Assembly: GCA_946902985.2 (NCBI GenBank)
Contig: OX336388.2
Coordinates: 230,136,467-230,200,466, forward strand
Source: Meconema thalassinum
Taxonomy: Eukaryota > Arthropoda > Insecta > Orthoptera > Tettigoniidae
DNA length: 64,000 nucleotides
Direction of reading: 5' to 3'
A program made the position numbers and the translations under genes. Below are positions 43,767 to 54,922 of the stretch, in pieces; positions within the stretch are counted from its first letter, which is position 1; each line of letters starts with the position of its first letter. The notes under the pieces are model-generated. The model had not been told where the DNA came from. It ran no database searches and saw nothing but the letters and a program-made list of their open reading frames with translations.

Positions 43767-44255
43767 CCAAGCATGCTGAGCTTCTATGCCCAAGATCGCG
43801 GGTTCGACCCCGGCCGAAGTCATCGGATTTTTAAAGAGCGTTAAAAATCCGTCAGTATGCCTTCCTACGGAGGGGAAGTAAAGCCGGCGGTCCCATGTCA
43901 TAGATTTATGGCATGTTCAAGAACCTTCCACTAATTACACCTGAGTGAAGCTAAATTAGGTTAAAAATGTAAACAACGCTCAGGTTCCTACGTTCATCGC
44001 CAGGAGCTGACTGCGGTGGCATCTAGTAGCCAAGTTCTGAACCAGTAGTTGTTGACGGTGGCGTTTGGCGGCAATAAGAGGAACTACTTGAAAAATTAAA
44101 AGTCTGCAGTCCTTACTTCAATTAAGAAACAGAAACACACATTAATACAGTCATCACAATTAACACCGGTATTCAGACAGATTCTACACACACACAAAGT
44201 ACACGGGGCTATATGACCGCGTTGTCGCAGCCCCTAAACTGAGGAACCAACCAAA
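43767..44255 (+). mobile_element. tRNA-derived SINE (family S2), copy 2
   Basis: Lacks the first ~20 bp of the head but keeps GCGGGTTCGACCCCGGCC and the whole 3' region to GCAGCCCCTAAACTGAGG. Immediately follows an S3 copy, suggesting insertion of one beside the other. Confidence 0.82.
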
Positions 44256-44410
44256 GATGACTTCATAAGGCAGAATGTTATTTACTTAAATATACAGTAT
44301 TATTAACTATAATTGTCATTTATTTCAACCTTGTTTTATATCCATATTTTAACATTCATATTTCTTTTTATAATTTAATTTGTATCAGCTTATTTACTGT
44401 ATTTATAATT

Positions 44411-45925
44411 TTTAGCCTATTTTCAATTTTGAAAAAATAGGCTTATGAGATCACCTTTTGTCCGTGTGTGTGTGCGTGTGTGTGATTCGTGTGTGTGTCC
44501 CCCCTAATAAAATCTAAACGGCTGGAGCGATTTCAATGAAACTCGGTAAGTTCATAGCACTATTCCCTGCGACCCCGACCGTGCCCTTCAAACTTTGTTA
44601 CGACTCACCAATCCATCATGGCAGCTGTGCGAAATATTTCACCAGCATTCAATATCTCCGAAACTATTACCGATATTACCCTGACATTTTGTATGGTGAT
44701 AAAGGGAACAACTATAAGTTCACTTATATGACCTTTGAAAATCTGGTAACAACAAAACGAACATGGCCAAGCGAAGTTGCGAGTTTTAAATAGACGTTTC
44801 TCGCGATTTAACCAATCAAACGCAATGAAACTTGGTACAGTATATGTTTATATACATTGTAATGCACCGACATCTAACTTCGTTCAATTGTTTACATAAC
44901 CACAAGATGGCGGATGTGCGAAATATTTCACCGGCATTCCATATCTGTGAAACTATTAGCGGTATCTCCCTGAAATCTTTTAAGGAGATAAAGGGCACTA
45001 CGGAAGTCCATCTATAAGACTTTCAGAAACCAGTTAACTACAAAACGAACATGGCAGCCAAGCGAAGTTGAAAATTTTAAATAGACCTTTCTCGCGATTT
45101 AATGTTCCAAACGCACTGAAATCTGGTACAGGAAATATTTATACACATTGTAATGCACTGGTATCTAATTTAGTTCAATTGTTTACATAACCTCAAGATG
45201 GCGGATGTGCGAATTTTAAAATTAAGTTTTTATTTCTTGTGATGTAGTCATGCGATCGAATTGAAAGTTTGAATATTGAACCTACGCAATAATTTTCCTT
45301 TAATGGTACATGACTCTATGGCCTATACATTTAACAATTCAACATGGCGACCATCCAAAATATTTAGTCGGCTCTGAATATCTGCGAATCTATTATAGCA
45401 ATCAAACTGAATTTCTTAATGTTCATAGGGGCTATGAACTTAAGTTCACCTATAGGACTTTAAATAACTTGGTGTTCACAAATCCAACATGGAGGCGACG
45501 TGAAATATAAAAATTCACATGGACGTTTCTCGCAATTTAACCATCCGAGTGTAGTGAAACTTGGAACAGTAAATCCTTATACGAATTGGTAATCCACTGG
45601 CATCTAATTTATTTCAATTGTTTCCATAACCTCAAGATGGCAGCTGTGCGAAATTTTAAAATCTCCTTGTTACTTCTTGTGTCCTAATTATGCGATTGTA
45701 GTTTGAATACTACACGTACACAATAATCTGCATGTAACAGTACATAACTCTAGGACCTACATATAAAAAATCCAACATGGCGACCATCCGAAATTTTTTG
45801 TCGGTTCTCAATATCTACGAATCTATTACAGCAATCAAACTGAAATTGTGTATGTTGCTAGAGGCAATTAACATAAGTAGGATATATGAAAATAGGCTGT
45901 ATAGTTCTTCACGGAACTACTTGTT
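44411..45925 (+). mobile_element. Helentron-like non-autonomous element, family B copy 3 (full length)
   Basis: Begins TTTTAGCCTATTTTCAATTT with CTTATGAGATCACC, then a GTGTGTGT microsatellite and 'cggctggagcgatttcaatg'. Repeated internal modules follow. It ends GAAAATAGGCT, hairpin AGTTCTTCACGGAACT, ACTTGT. AGCCTATTTTC at the left is the exact reverse complement of GAAAATAGGCT at the right. Confidence 0.72.
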
Positions 45926-46009
45926 TACTTATCTTATATATTTTTAAACTTTATAAGCTTATTTATTTTCAATTTTTGAATGAGTTAAGTGACCCAAGAC
46001 ATTATATTT

Positions 46010-46135
46010 TTAGGTACTATCCCAGCATTTGCCTGGAGCGAGTGTGAGGAGAGGAAATAAACCACACTCAGGATAGCCACTGTCAGTGCCGGGATTCGAA
46101 CCTCCGATATCGAGACTCACTGCAGTTCCCCATCA
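46010..46135 (-). mobile_element. tRNA-SINE fragment (S3-like)
   Basis: The plus strand has GGTACTATCCCAGCATTTGC and 'gtgccgggattcgaacctcc', whose reverse complement is a B-box GGTTCGAATCC. Confidence 0.6.
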
Positions 46136-46950
46136 CGATTGTAGGGAGTGCTTTGAAATACGGGAATATCTGATCCTTCACTCTATATAATTATATTCAG
46201 TAACTCAACAGATTAATAAATTGGAGAAGCGGTTACTTCTTAATCACGAAAATTCATTTTCTTTCTCTCTTCATCTCTAGCAGGCTTTGTTTGCGAACCA
46301 GCACATTACATGGCTTTAGAATTAACTTTAATACGAATCCATTATATCTGACTTCAGTATTAGTAGAAATGAAGAAGAAGACCTTCATTTCTTCCTTAAT
46401 TGTGTGTAAGCTTTCATCGTAATAGCCACTGACAATATTGTCTTTCAACAGATATTAAAGATTTTAAATTACTTATCTTCTTTTACATCGGCCTTCATCA
46501 ATTTCTTTTTGTTATTACTAATTTTTTGGAGGTTATAATCGTTTTATTACTCTTTCTCATAGCAGACATTTCTCAACCCTTTTCTCTTAATATTAGGGAT
46601 GGTGATCCGTAATGCCTTCAGGCCAAGTACAATACGGTGTGAGGGAGAGAGAAAGATGGGGGAAAGAGGGGACAGAATAAGAACAAGAAGACAGTGAATG
46701 GGGGGGGGGGGGTTGAGAGAAATCGGTCGAGTAATTAGACCAAATATTAGTCTATCCTTTATACTACAAGGTTATAGAATAAAGCTCGAATAATTGGCTA
46801 AACGGTAACATGGGACCCCCAGCCCCCAAGATCTGTTTGCTCAGAGAATTTTCCCTGCTTGAATTAACGCATACCTCTAGAGGAGAGTAGAGAGAGGGAG
46901 AGAGAGACAGAAAGACGTACAGGCCGTCTAAAATATCTGAGCTCATATCC
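46136..46950. other. Unassigned sequence
   Basis: Purine-rich 46620-46720 with a run of twelve G (46698-46712 region). No gene. Confidence 0.4.
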
Positions 46951-47975
46951 AGAGCCATCTGGAAGAAGAGCAGCAAGCAATACTCTTGTCAATACAACCC
47001 ACAGCCTTGTGTATCAGTGGTTTAGTGCGGTACTATAACTCTGTCAGAGCCTTCTAAAACTAGGGCAGCATGCAATACCCTTGTCAGTACAATCCACAGC
47101 CTGCTGTATCAGTGGTTTAGTGTAGTACTATAACTCTGTCGGAGCCTTCTAAAACTAGGGCAGCATGCAATACCCTTGTCAGTACAATCCACAGCCTGCT
47201 GTATCAGTGGTTTAGTGCGGTACTATAACTCTGTCAGAGCCTTCTAAAACTAGGGCAGCATGCAATACCCTTGTCAATACAACCCACAGCCTGCTGTATC
47301 AGTGGTTTAGTGCGGTACTATAACTCTGTCGGAGCCTTCTAAAACTAGGGCAGCATGCAATACCCTTGTCAATACAACCCACAGCCTGCTGTATCAGTGG
47401 TTTAGTGCGGTACTATAACTCTGTCAGAGCCTTCTAAAACTAGGGCAGCATGCAATACCCTTGTCAATACAATCCACAGCCTGCTGTATCAGTGGTTTAG
47501 TGCGGTACTATAACTCTGTCAGAGCCTTCTAAAACTAGGGCAGCATGCAATACCCTTGTCAATACAATCCACAGCCTGCTGTATCAGTGGTTTAGTGCGG
47601 TACTATAACTCTGTCAGAGCCTTCTAAAACTAGGGCAGCATGCAATACCCTTGTCAATACAACCCACAGCCTGCTGTATCAGTGGTTTAGTGCGGTACTA
47701 TAACTCTGTCAGAGTCTTCTAAAACTAGGGCAGCATGCAATACCCTTGTCAATACAACCCACAGCCTGCTGTATCAGTGGTTTAGTGCGGTACTATAACT
47801 CTGTCGGAGCCTTCTAAAACAAGGGCAGCATGCAATACCCTTGTCAATACAATCCACAGCCTTCTGTATCAGTGGTTTAGTGCGGTACTATAACTCTGTC
47901 GGAGCCTTCTAAAACAAGGGCAGCATGCAATACCCTTGTCAATACAACCACAGCCTTGTGTATCAGTGGTTTAGT
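46951..47975. repeat. 95-bp satellite array, ~10.8 copies
   Basis: Exact 95-bp period (AGAGCC at 46951 and 47046, then CTTCTAAAAC at 47051, 47146, 47241 and on to 47906). Only the first unit is notably diverged; the rest differ by one or a few bases. Unit includes 'gggcagcatgcaataccc' and 'gtatcagtggtttagtgcgg'. Confidence 0.97.
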
Positions 47976-48115
47976 GCGACCAGAGGTTTTGTTCAGACAG
48001 TGGTCTAACCAAGTAGCGACCAAAGGTTTAGACAAATCAGACGTCTAACCAAGTAGCGACCAAAGGGTTTGTCCAGTCAGTGGTCTAACTACGTAGCAAC
48101 CAAAGGTTTTGTCTC
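47976..48115. repeat. 40-bp tandem repeat, ~3.5 copies
   Basis: GCGACCAAAGG-type motifs start at 47976, 48016, 48056 and 48096. Directly abuts the 95-bp array. Confidence 0.93.
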
Positions 48116-48389
48116 ACCATGGCATTATACGAGTATAGTGCATAATATTAGTTACATTGTATAAGTTTAAAAAATTATAAACATACGTGACTCACCACCA
48201 CACCCCACTCTTCAACACATGTCACTACATCGCCTTGTAACGACGCATTGTTTGATACATCATACAGCTGACCAATATGGTGGCAATTCAAGTCAAACAT
48301 CAAACAAACGAACATCAATGTCCTCACGTCATCCGAGATGTCGTCGACTAAACATTTTTCGTAGACACCTAGGTATCGCGGTGTAAACT

Positions 48390-48665
48390 TGAAGCGCTTT
48401 CTCCTTCTTCGTTTCGGCCAGCTATGGACCACGTTACTTCAACTGTTAGAGCTTTAATCTTTTCCCAGTTGTCCTTCATCCGTTTCCTGTGCGCCTCCTT
48501 TCTGTGAGCCATCCACTTCTTGCCTATTCTCAGTTTTGGCTTTTCTTGGAATCGCTGGTGTGTTCTACGTTTTTTCAGGAGAGGAAGACGTTCTTGAATG
48601 TCCTCAAGCGAAATCCCTATTTCTATCAAATCTTTCTCGATCTCAGAGAACTAAGGTCCCTTTAT
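48390..48665 (-). pseudogene. Probable LINE C-terminal relic
   Basis: Open on the minus strand: LIEIGISLEDIQERLPLLKK, then RFQEKPKLRIGKKW and HRKEAHRKRMKDNWEKIKAL. The pattern 'L-E-GI---DI-DR ... TG--W---RK--HS-RMK-YW' is common at the ends of arthropod LINE-like proteins. No other domain is visible and the family is uncertain. Confidence 0.45.
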
Positions 48666-48889
48666 TTTTGTTAATTTTGTAAATGTATATTTTCATCCTC
48701 ATATTTATTTGGTTTCCAGTTGCTTCATTTTATCCTGCATAGATTTTAATTAATTGTATTGCTCAACAATTACTTTTAAAAACTAAACTATGTAGATTTA
48801 GTTATGTTTTTTTAAACGTTGGTTCTCATTTTTTCGAATAAGATCCTTTTGGCTGACCGAAACTTGTTTAGTTTTGTTGTTGTTTGAGT

Positions 48890-49440
48890 CTTCAGTCTTT
48901 TGACTGGTTTGATGCAGCTCTCCACTCCTCCCTGTCCTGAGCTAATCGTTTTATCTCCACATAGCTACCACACCCTACATCCGAGGCAACCTTGGTCTAC
49001 TCCTACAGTTCTTGTCCTCGACCCTTCCCACCATAACTAAGCTTGCTATTCTAGGGTGTCTTAACATGTGTCCAACCAACCTATCTCTTCATTAGCAGTC
49101 GCCAAAAACATCTCTCCTCTCCCACTCGTCTTAATACCTCTTCGTTTGTAACCCTATCTACCCATCTGATCTTCATCATTCTCCTGTAACACCACATTTC
49201 AAATGCTTCAATTCTCCTCTCTTCTGCTGCACAAATAGTCCAAGTTTCACTTCCATAGTGCACCACGCTCCAGACAAAGGCTTTCAAAAATGACTTCCTA
49301 ATACCTAAATCTATATTCGATGTCAACAGCTTCCTTTTTTGTAGAAATGCTTTTCTTGCCTGAGCCAACCTACGTGTTATATCTCCTTGCTTCGTCCATC
49401 ACTGGTTATATTGCTTCCTAAGTAACAGAAGTTTTGTAAC
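48890..49440 (-). pseudogene. LINE reverse-transcriptase C-terminus and 3' end
   Basis: The 95-codon open stretch (49081-49368) reads RKAFLQKRKLLTSNIDLGIR, KAFVWSVVHYGSETWT, then RWVDRVTNEEVLRRV. The rest continues to a 3' end with 'tgaagactcaaac' and an (AAC)n tail (plus-strand GTTGTTGTTT near 48880). Frame breaks follow residue 95. Confidence 0.85.
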
Positions 49441-49635
49441 AATCCCATATTGACTTAGATCATTAATATTTTATTATTGTAAGTGAAAGAACAACAAAAT
49501 ATAAGAAAATAGGAAACCCCTATGGACGGCAAATTGTCAAGTAGGAGACCTCTGTTTCTTAGGAACTAAATAACCAGTGATGGCCGATGCAAAGAGGCCA
49601 TAAAAAGTATGTTGGCTAAAGCAAGAAAAGTATTT

Positions 49636-49689
49636 AATGATGATGATGATAATTGTTTTAAGGGGCCTAACATCTAGGTTATCGGCCCT
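49636..49689 (-). mobile_element. 54-bp retroposed LINE/SINE tail with 12-bp target duplication
   Basis: AGAAAAGTATTT lies at both sides (49624-49635 and 49690-49701). Read on the minus strand, the insert ends TTAGGCCCCTTAAAAC with an (ATC)n tail, a 3' end also seen in part near 24020. It is an extremely 5'-truncated copy. Confidence 0.88.
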
Positions 49690-49756
49690 AGAAAAGTATT
49701 TCTACAGAGTAGAAATCTGTTGACGTCAAATATATTTTTGGTATTAGGAAGTCATT

Positions 49757-50047
49757 TTATCATTTAAAATGATTGTCGACTTTATCTGGGGTCTGGCGTT
49801 ACGTTACGGTGACGGGACGAAATGTACCGATAATGCACTGAGGTGTGTGACGTCATAGTACGATGTAGCAGCCGAGTACCAAGATGTCAGTGCGAGAACA
49901 GAGTTTCAAGAAGGCAGTGGGAGAACAATCAAGTAGGCAGTGAAGAAACAGAATAGAATCTTGAAACTCTGTACTTCTTGGTACTCGGCTGTTAGCATTT
50001 AAAATGATATAAAGGCCAGTCTTTCAGACTGACTATCCGTTTCTTTT
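49757..50047. other. ~0.29-kb insertion with foldback core
   Basis: Separates LINE coding sequence ending GGAAGTCATTTT from TTGAAAGCTTTTGTCTGG. It contains CATTTAAAATGAT at 49761-49773 and 49996-50008, and an inverted pair (AGCCGAGTACCAAGA near 49872, with CTTCTTGGTACTCGGCT near 49975). Confidence 0.7.
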
Positions 50048-50410
50048 TGAAAGCTTTTGTCTGGAGAGTGGCGCTCTATGGAAGTGAAACTTGGACTGTT
50101 GACGCAGCAGAACAGAGGAGAATAGAACCATTTGAATTGTGGTGTTACAGGAGTCGGAGAGGAGTGATGTTTCTGGTGACTGCTAATGAAGAGAAGAGAT
50201 AGGTTGGTAGGACACAAATTAAGACACAGAGGAATTGCAAACTTAGTTTAGGAAGGAAGGATGGAGGATAAGAACTGTAGGGATAGACCAAGGTTAGAAC
50301 AAGTTAAACAGATTGCCTTGGATGTAGGGTGTGGTAGCTATGTAGAGTTGAAACGATTATCTCAGGACAGGAAAGCATGGAGAGCTGCATCAAGAAGTAT
50401 AACACAATTT

Positions 50411-53400
50411 TCACTCGCCAAATCAATACTTTACTTTACTAAAAATACTATAGGTACTGTCCCCGATAATCCGGATAGTAGGCTGTCAGAAATCCGCCCC
50501 CTCAATCGGATTGCCAATAATCGATTGCACCGGCACAGCTACATCAATGAAAATGGCACTGACAGATACTACCGAGATTAGAGCACAGTAGTTAACATGA
50601 AAGTATTGTGGAACACACCAAAATATACGGGGGTTCATACTTACCTTTTACTTACCTATTCAATTTAATCTCGGGTCTGGGTTTTCAACTGGATCACCTA
50701 ATAGTATGCCCTCACAATAACCTCCACCACGATATTTAAAATGAACCAAGTCGGAGACCAGAAAATTTAAACTGCACAATAATTTATTTCACATAAAGAA
50801 AAAAAAATATTTTAACAAAATTTAACAACAAAATAGTTATGGCTGTCTGAAGCCATTGTCAATGCAACCATGTCCTCCTGTAGGACTGTAGACTTCACAT
50901 ACAAAAATTCAGCTTTCTCTAGCTCAAAAGAACGTAATAATAACAACAATGCACATTGGAATGGATAAGGGAGCTGGGACGAGACATATAGCATTTGTTT
51001 CCTTGTTCATGAACTTCATAATTTAGTTCATTGACACACATTTATTAATAACCGCAAGGCCGCTAAATAGTTGACCTTGACCTCCACCATTCAGTTATCT
51101 GGCCACCTGCAATACACCCTATGCAGTGTTGCATGCTTGCTTCGTCAAATGGACGCAGCTGCCTAACCAGTGTCACCATATGCTGGCCAACGCAGAGTCT
51201 AGCTCTCATTCAAAACAATATAAATGCTCACATCTCAACTCAAATATTATCACGCAAAATTTATACAAGTGCCGTTCACATTGCAAAGGATTACTCTGTT
51301 AATCTCAAATCTTATTTAAATGTTTATTCCAATTATCGAACTAGCGTTGTTTAAATGTTAATAGCAAAACGCATAATGTTATATCATAGTGTTCAATAAT
51401 TATTTATAACATTTAGATTGTTCATAACTTAGTCAAACGACAATTGAAAAATTTTTACACGCCTCTATTAATCCCGTTTGTTTCAAATTATTATTATAGA
51501 TATTTACATAGTTATTTACATTATTTATATTTTATTTATATTTGAAATACATTAACCACACGTTTATCCGGTTGATATTTTCTTAAATCGTGGTAATATA
51601 ATCGACCGATGAAGGTTACTTATATTTAAATTTTAGATTCAGGTTTAATAAGATTTAATAATGATTATTTGTGACGGTAACCTCCATTCAAAATCTATAA
51701 TTCAATCAATTTATCACTCTTGTTAATTTTAACAGTAACTTCACATGAATAATTTTCAATGGACCTGAACAATACAACTCAGCGGAAACATACCTCGCAC
51801 AAACGCACAAAATTGGCCCATAATTCATCATATATCTCATTATATATGGCATCAAAATCTTCCACAATACACACAAAACCTCCACTTATAAATTCATCAT
51901 CATCATCAATATTAATGTGGGAACCTCCTTCACTTATTAAGGGGCATTATTCATCAGCGACTTTTACACGTCCACTGAACTAACGATTATACATCCATAG
52001 TTCCTCTTTAAAAATTCTTATATTCATCAATTGTATCGAAAACTGTTATTATATTTAACCTTCGTGGGTTTCATTCATGAAGCGATATGAAGTAAAAATT
52101 TTCCAGTCACAAATAAAATTAATAGCAAATACGATTAGACACGCCTCCCTGGTCTATCAAAATGAATTAATCTCATCATAATTATCGCAGTATAAAAATA
52201 CTATATTCAAGCAAAATTCATTTAACTGCAGAAATAGTCGAATAGAATGCAAATAGACTAGAAAATGCAAACATTGTTTCAATCTAGAATTGAGAAAATC
52301 TCCTATCAAATGTTCATTACTATAGTGTACTGAATAAATCGTATTCAAAGTTCATATTTCATAAAATTGTCTATAATGCAATGGTATTTCAGAATTGACT
52401 AAAAATGTCTGTGTTTCAATCATGTTCATAAAAACGACTAGTATTTCCAAGATCGTCGATAAAGTAGTAGATTTTAACGCTCTAAAATCTTTTAATCACT
52501 CTTCTTTCTTGAGGATGACAGAAAATTGGTCAAAGTAATTTACTGGAAAGAATTACTTTAATAAAACGACACGCTGTCTGAATTCAAACTTGCCATAGAA
52601 AATCGTTAACTTTACAGTCAAATCGTGACTACAAGAAAAATTCAAATTCTCGAAAGAATATTTAACTTCAGTATAAACTGATCCAAAATGTTTAAATATG
52701 CAAATGACATAATAATGTCTCAATAAATCGAAGAAAATGGCATAAAGCTGCAAAGTGTACAGAGTACAGAAACATCTAGCAAAAGAATATGGGGCAATCA
52801 AATATATGACAGAAAATATGGGAAAGATAGTTGCTCAGATCTCACTAAAATGGCTCAAATAAATCAAGAAACGTTCACGGCTACCTTATCTGTTGGATTG
52901 AAGTTCTAGAAGAAATTTTCAAAGAAGACTGCTGCTGGTTCCATTTCACCACAGGATAGATGTGCACCGACCTCGAACCTGGAACCTGCGCCCTCGGAGA
53001 ATAGAACAGCTTCCTCCTCCGGAAATCGCACTGCTCCGTGTAGACGATAGACATCCTTCTGGCAAAACTCTTCTTTGTGTGCTGGGAAAAACCCTTGCCA
53101 CTCTTGAAAGTTCCCTGAAGTTCTTGTAGAAATCAGCCATGAAGTTCATTGCAAATATTTCCGCAGAAATGTTCATAATTGTGGAGTATGAATTTATTTC
53201 CACTGCCATTTGATGTAATTCAGCGATGGATTACGATGCATGAGTGTAGCTGAATGTTCACTACATGCTCGTCTTTGTAGAATGACGATTATCGAAGCTC
53301 CATGTTGCTACTTCACACTACTGATGTATGTCCCAATTGCATTAAAGTTTTAGTCTTCCATCTCCACTTCCATTATAATGTTAGTCGAAAGTACTGCCAG

Positions 53401-54375
53401 ATTGTATAGTTCCATTGTAGAATGTAGCGTTGTATCACCAAATGTAATCTTCAGTATCACGGTTGCAATACACGTGTCTGCCGTAGCGTAGAATGTGGTA
53501 GTAAAAGTGCTTCTCAGGATTCGAGAAAAACACTTTTCTCTGCAGTCTTTAAATGCGAATATCTTCTGAAGTATTATAATGAAAAAGTTCAACTTTCGCA
53601 CACGCCTCAATATTGTAATGCACTATTGAATTAGTATAAATGCAGTAGCTAATTCTTGATAGATAAACTTGTAGAATCGTTTATGTGTGCGCTCCAACTT
53701 CGCCTAGTTTTAGTAACAGTAAAATTGCACTGCTGGATACCCAATACTGTTCGATGCGGTGGGCTCTGCCACGCTTGCTTATGACGATATGCTTGTTCTA
53801 TCAGAACACGAAGTCAGACTATGAAGTCAGAATAAAACCACGAAGTGCGAAACTCCTCTCTGCTGTGCAAGGCCTTTTATCAACTTTGAAGGGGCGTATC
53901 CATCCCTACCATAGCTTCTTCTTCCATAATTACTCGAAGTTCCAATTTTGGCTATTCTTGACGGATTTTCAGATTTCAAAAACATATAATTAATTTCTTC
54001 AAAATTCCAAATCAATGCCATAACTGAAAATAGTTTTCCACAATTCTGCATGCCAAGAGTTATTAAATATGGTAGTTTCAGTAATCTCCGTCTCCCTCCA
54101 AGCTATCATTCATTGGTTCGAGCCTCTCCTCCAATAGCGTAACTTCTTCCTCAGCACGCTTACTTGCTTCCCTGCAACTGCGTCGTAAATCTAAGATCCT
54201 TCTCGAACAAAATCGTGACGTCAGCAAGAATCTAAGCTCAGCCAGCCTACTTGCTCGAGCGTTGCGTCATCCACGCCTACGTCATGAATATACACGTCAC
54301 AACTATGACGGCCATAACTTTATTCACATATGCCAATACAGCCACCGTGGTCTCAGTATAATTCAATTTACGGGG
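50411..54375. other. Unidentified DNA, ~4 kb
   Basis: Mostly AT-rich from 50,640 to 54,060. A minus-strand frame at 52946-53209 (87 codons, ending in a basic, Arg/Ser-rich stretch) is the only one with non-trivial composition; I recognise no domain. No tRNA head, inverted ends or LTR pair was seen. It may be old retroelement sequence or unique DNA. Confidence 0.4.
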
Positions 54376-54421
54376 GCAGTACATGTTTCGGAAACTTGAT
54401 ATGTTTCCTTCTTCAGCCCAT
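54375..54421 (-). ncRNA. Hammerhead-like motif relic (Penelope-associated)
   Basis: On the minus strand: CTGAAGA (54416-54410), one A, stem II GGAAAC/GTTTCC (six pairs), GAAACATGTA. Core and stems II and III match 26039-26087, but stem I pairs poorly (GGG against CTG). It lies about 230 bp downstream of a Penelope-like C-terminus on the same strand. Confidence 0.5.
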
Positions 54422-54649
54422 ATGTTGGTGTGAAACATCATATGACATCGAAATCCTAACCAAAAATAAAAATACAGTTCGTACTTTCTCTCTTGTTCTT
54501 CTTTTGTTGAGCCTGTGTCATTAGACATATTAATGTCAACCATGGAATAAGCACTTATTATTTGAAGTGATGAATGAGTTACGTGGAAACGTTAAATATT
54601 TATTCTTTGTCAGGATGATTGGGTGTGGCGTCAAGAAATGTTGATCACG

Positions 54650-54862
54650 TCAGGATATATGTAGGAATTAATCTATTACGGCGGGGGTTGAGGAGGCAGT
54701 TTTCTTTTTTGTTATTTGAATGATCTGCTAATGTATCAAATAATACGTTAGTCTTAAAGTTGATCTCAATCAGATTATTGCATTCATTAGATCTCGGATA
54801 AGTGTTGATATGAATATTTTCCAAAACATTCATATAGCTGCATTTCGATGCGTAATGCTGTT
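54650..54862 (-). pseudogene. Penelope-like element C-terminal fragment
   Basis: Minus-strand frame with HYASKCSYMNVLENIHINTY, NLIEINFKTNVLFDTLADHS and a basic end to a stop. It aligns with 24649-24879 by M-N-(I/V)-L-E-x-I, N-L-x-E-I-N and T-N-(I/V)-L. The upstream part is lost at a LINE tail that begins near 54863. Confidence 0.5.
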
Positions 54863-54922
54863 TATGAGCTGCATCAAACCAGTCCAAAGACTGAAGACTC
54901 AAACAACAACAACAACATGTCA
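54863..54922 (+). repeat. LINE 3'-end fragment with (AAC)n tail
   Basis: 'gagctgcatcaaaccagtcc', 'gactgaagactcaaac' and AACAACAACAAC match the reverse complement of 48880-48935. Confidence 0.8.

Larger units (their letters stand above)
49540..50410 (+). pseudogene. LINE relic with two nested insertions
   Basis: Same family as 48890-49440, opposite strand. LINE text runs 49540-49635, then 49690-49757, then about 50048-50410. Landmarks are KSVLAKARKV, LLTSN, KAFVWRVALYGSETWTVD, then the open stretch from 50261 with CGSYVELKRLSQDRKAWR. Several frameshifts. Confidence 0.8.

Noticed and set aside
49774..49830. Possible ribozyme near GACGAAATGTACC
   Set aside because: GAAA is present but no CTGANGA core or stem II partner lies upstream.
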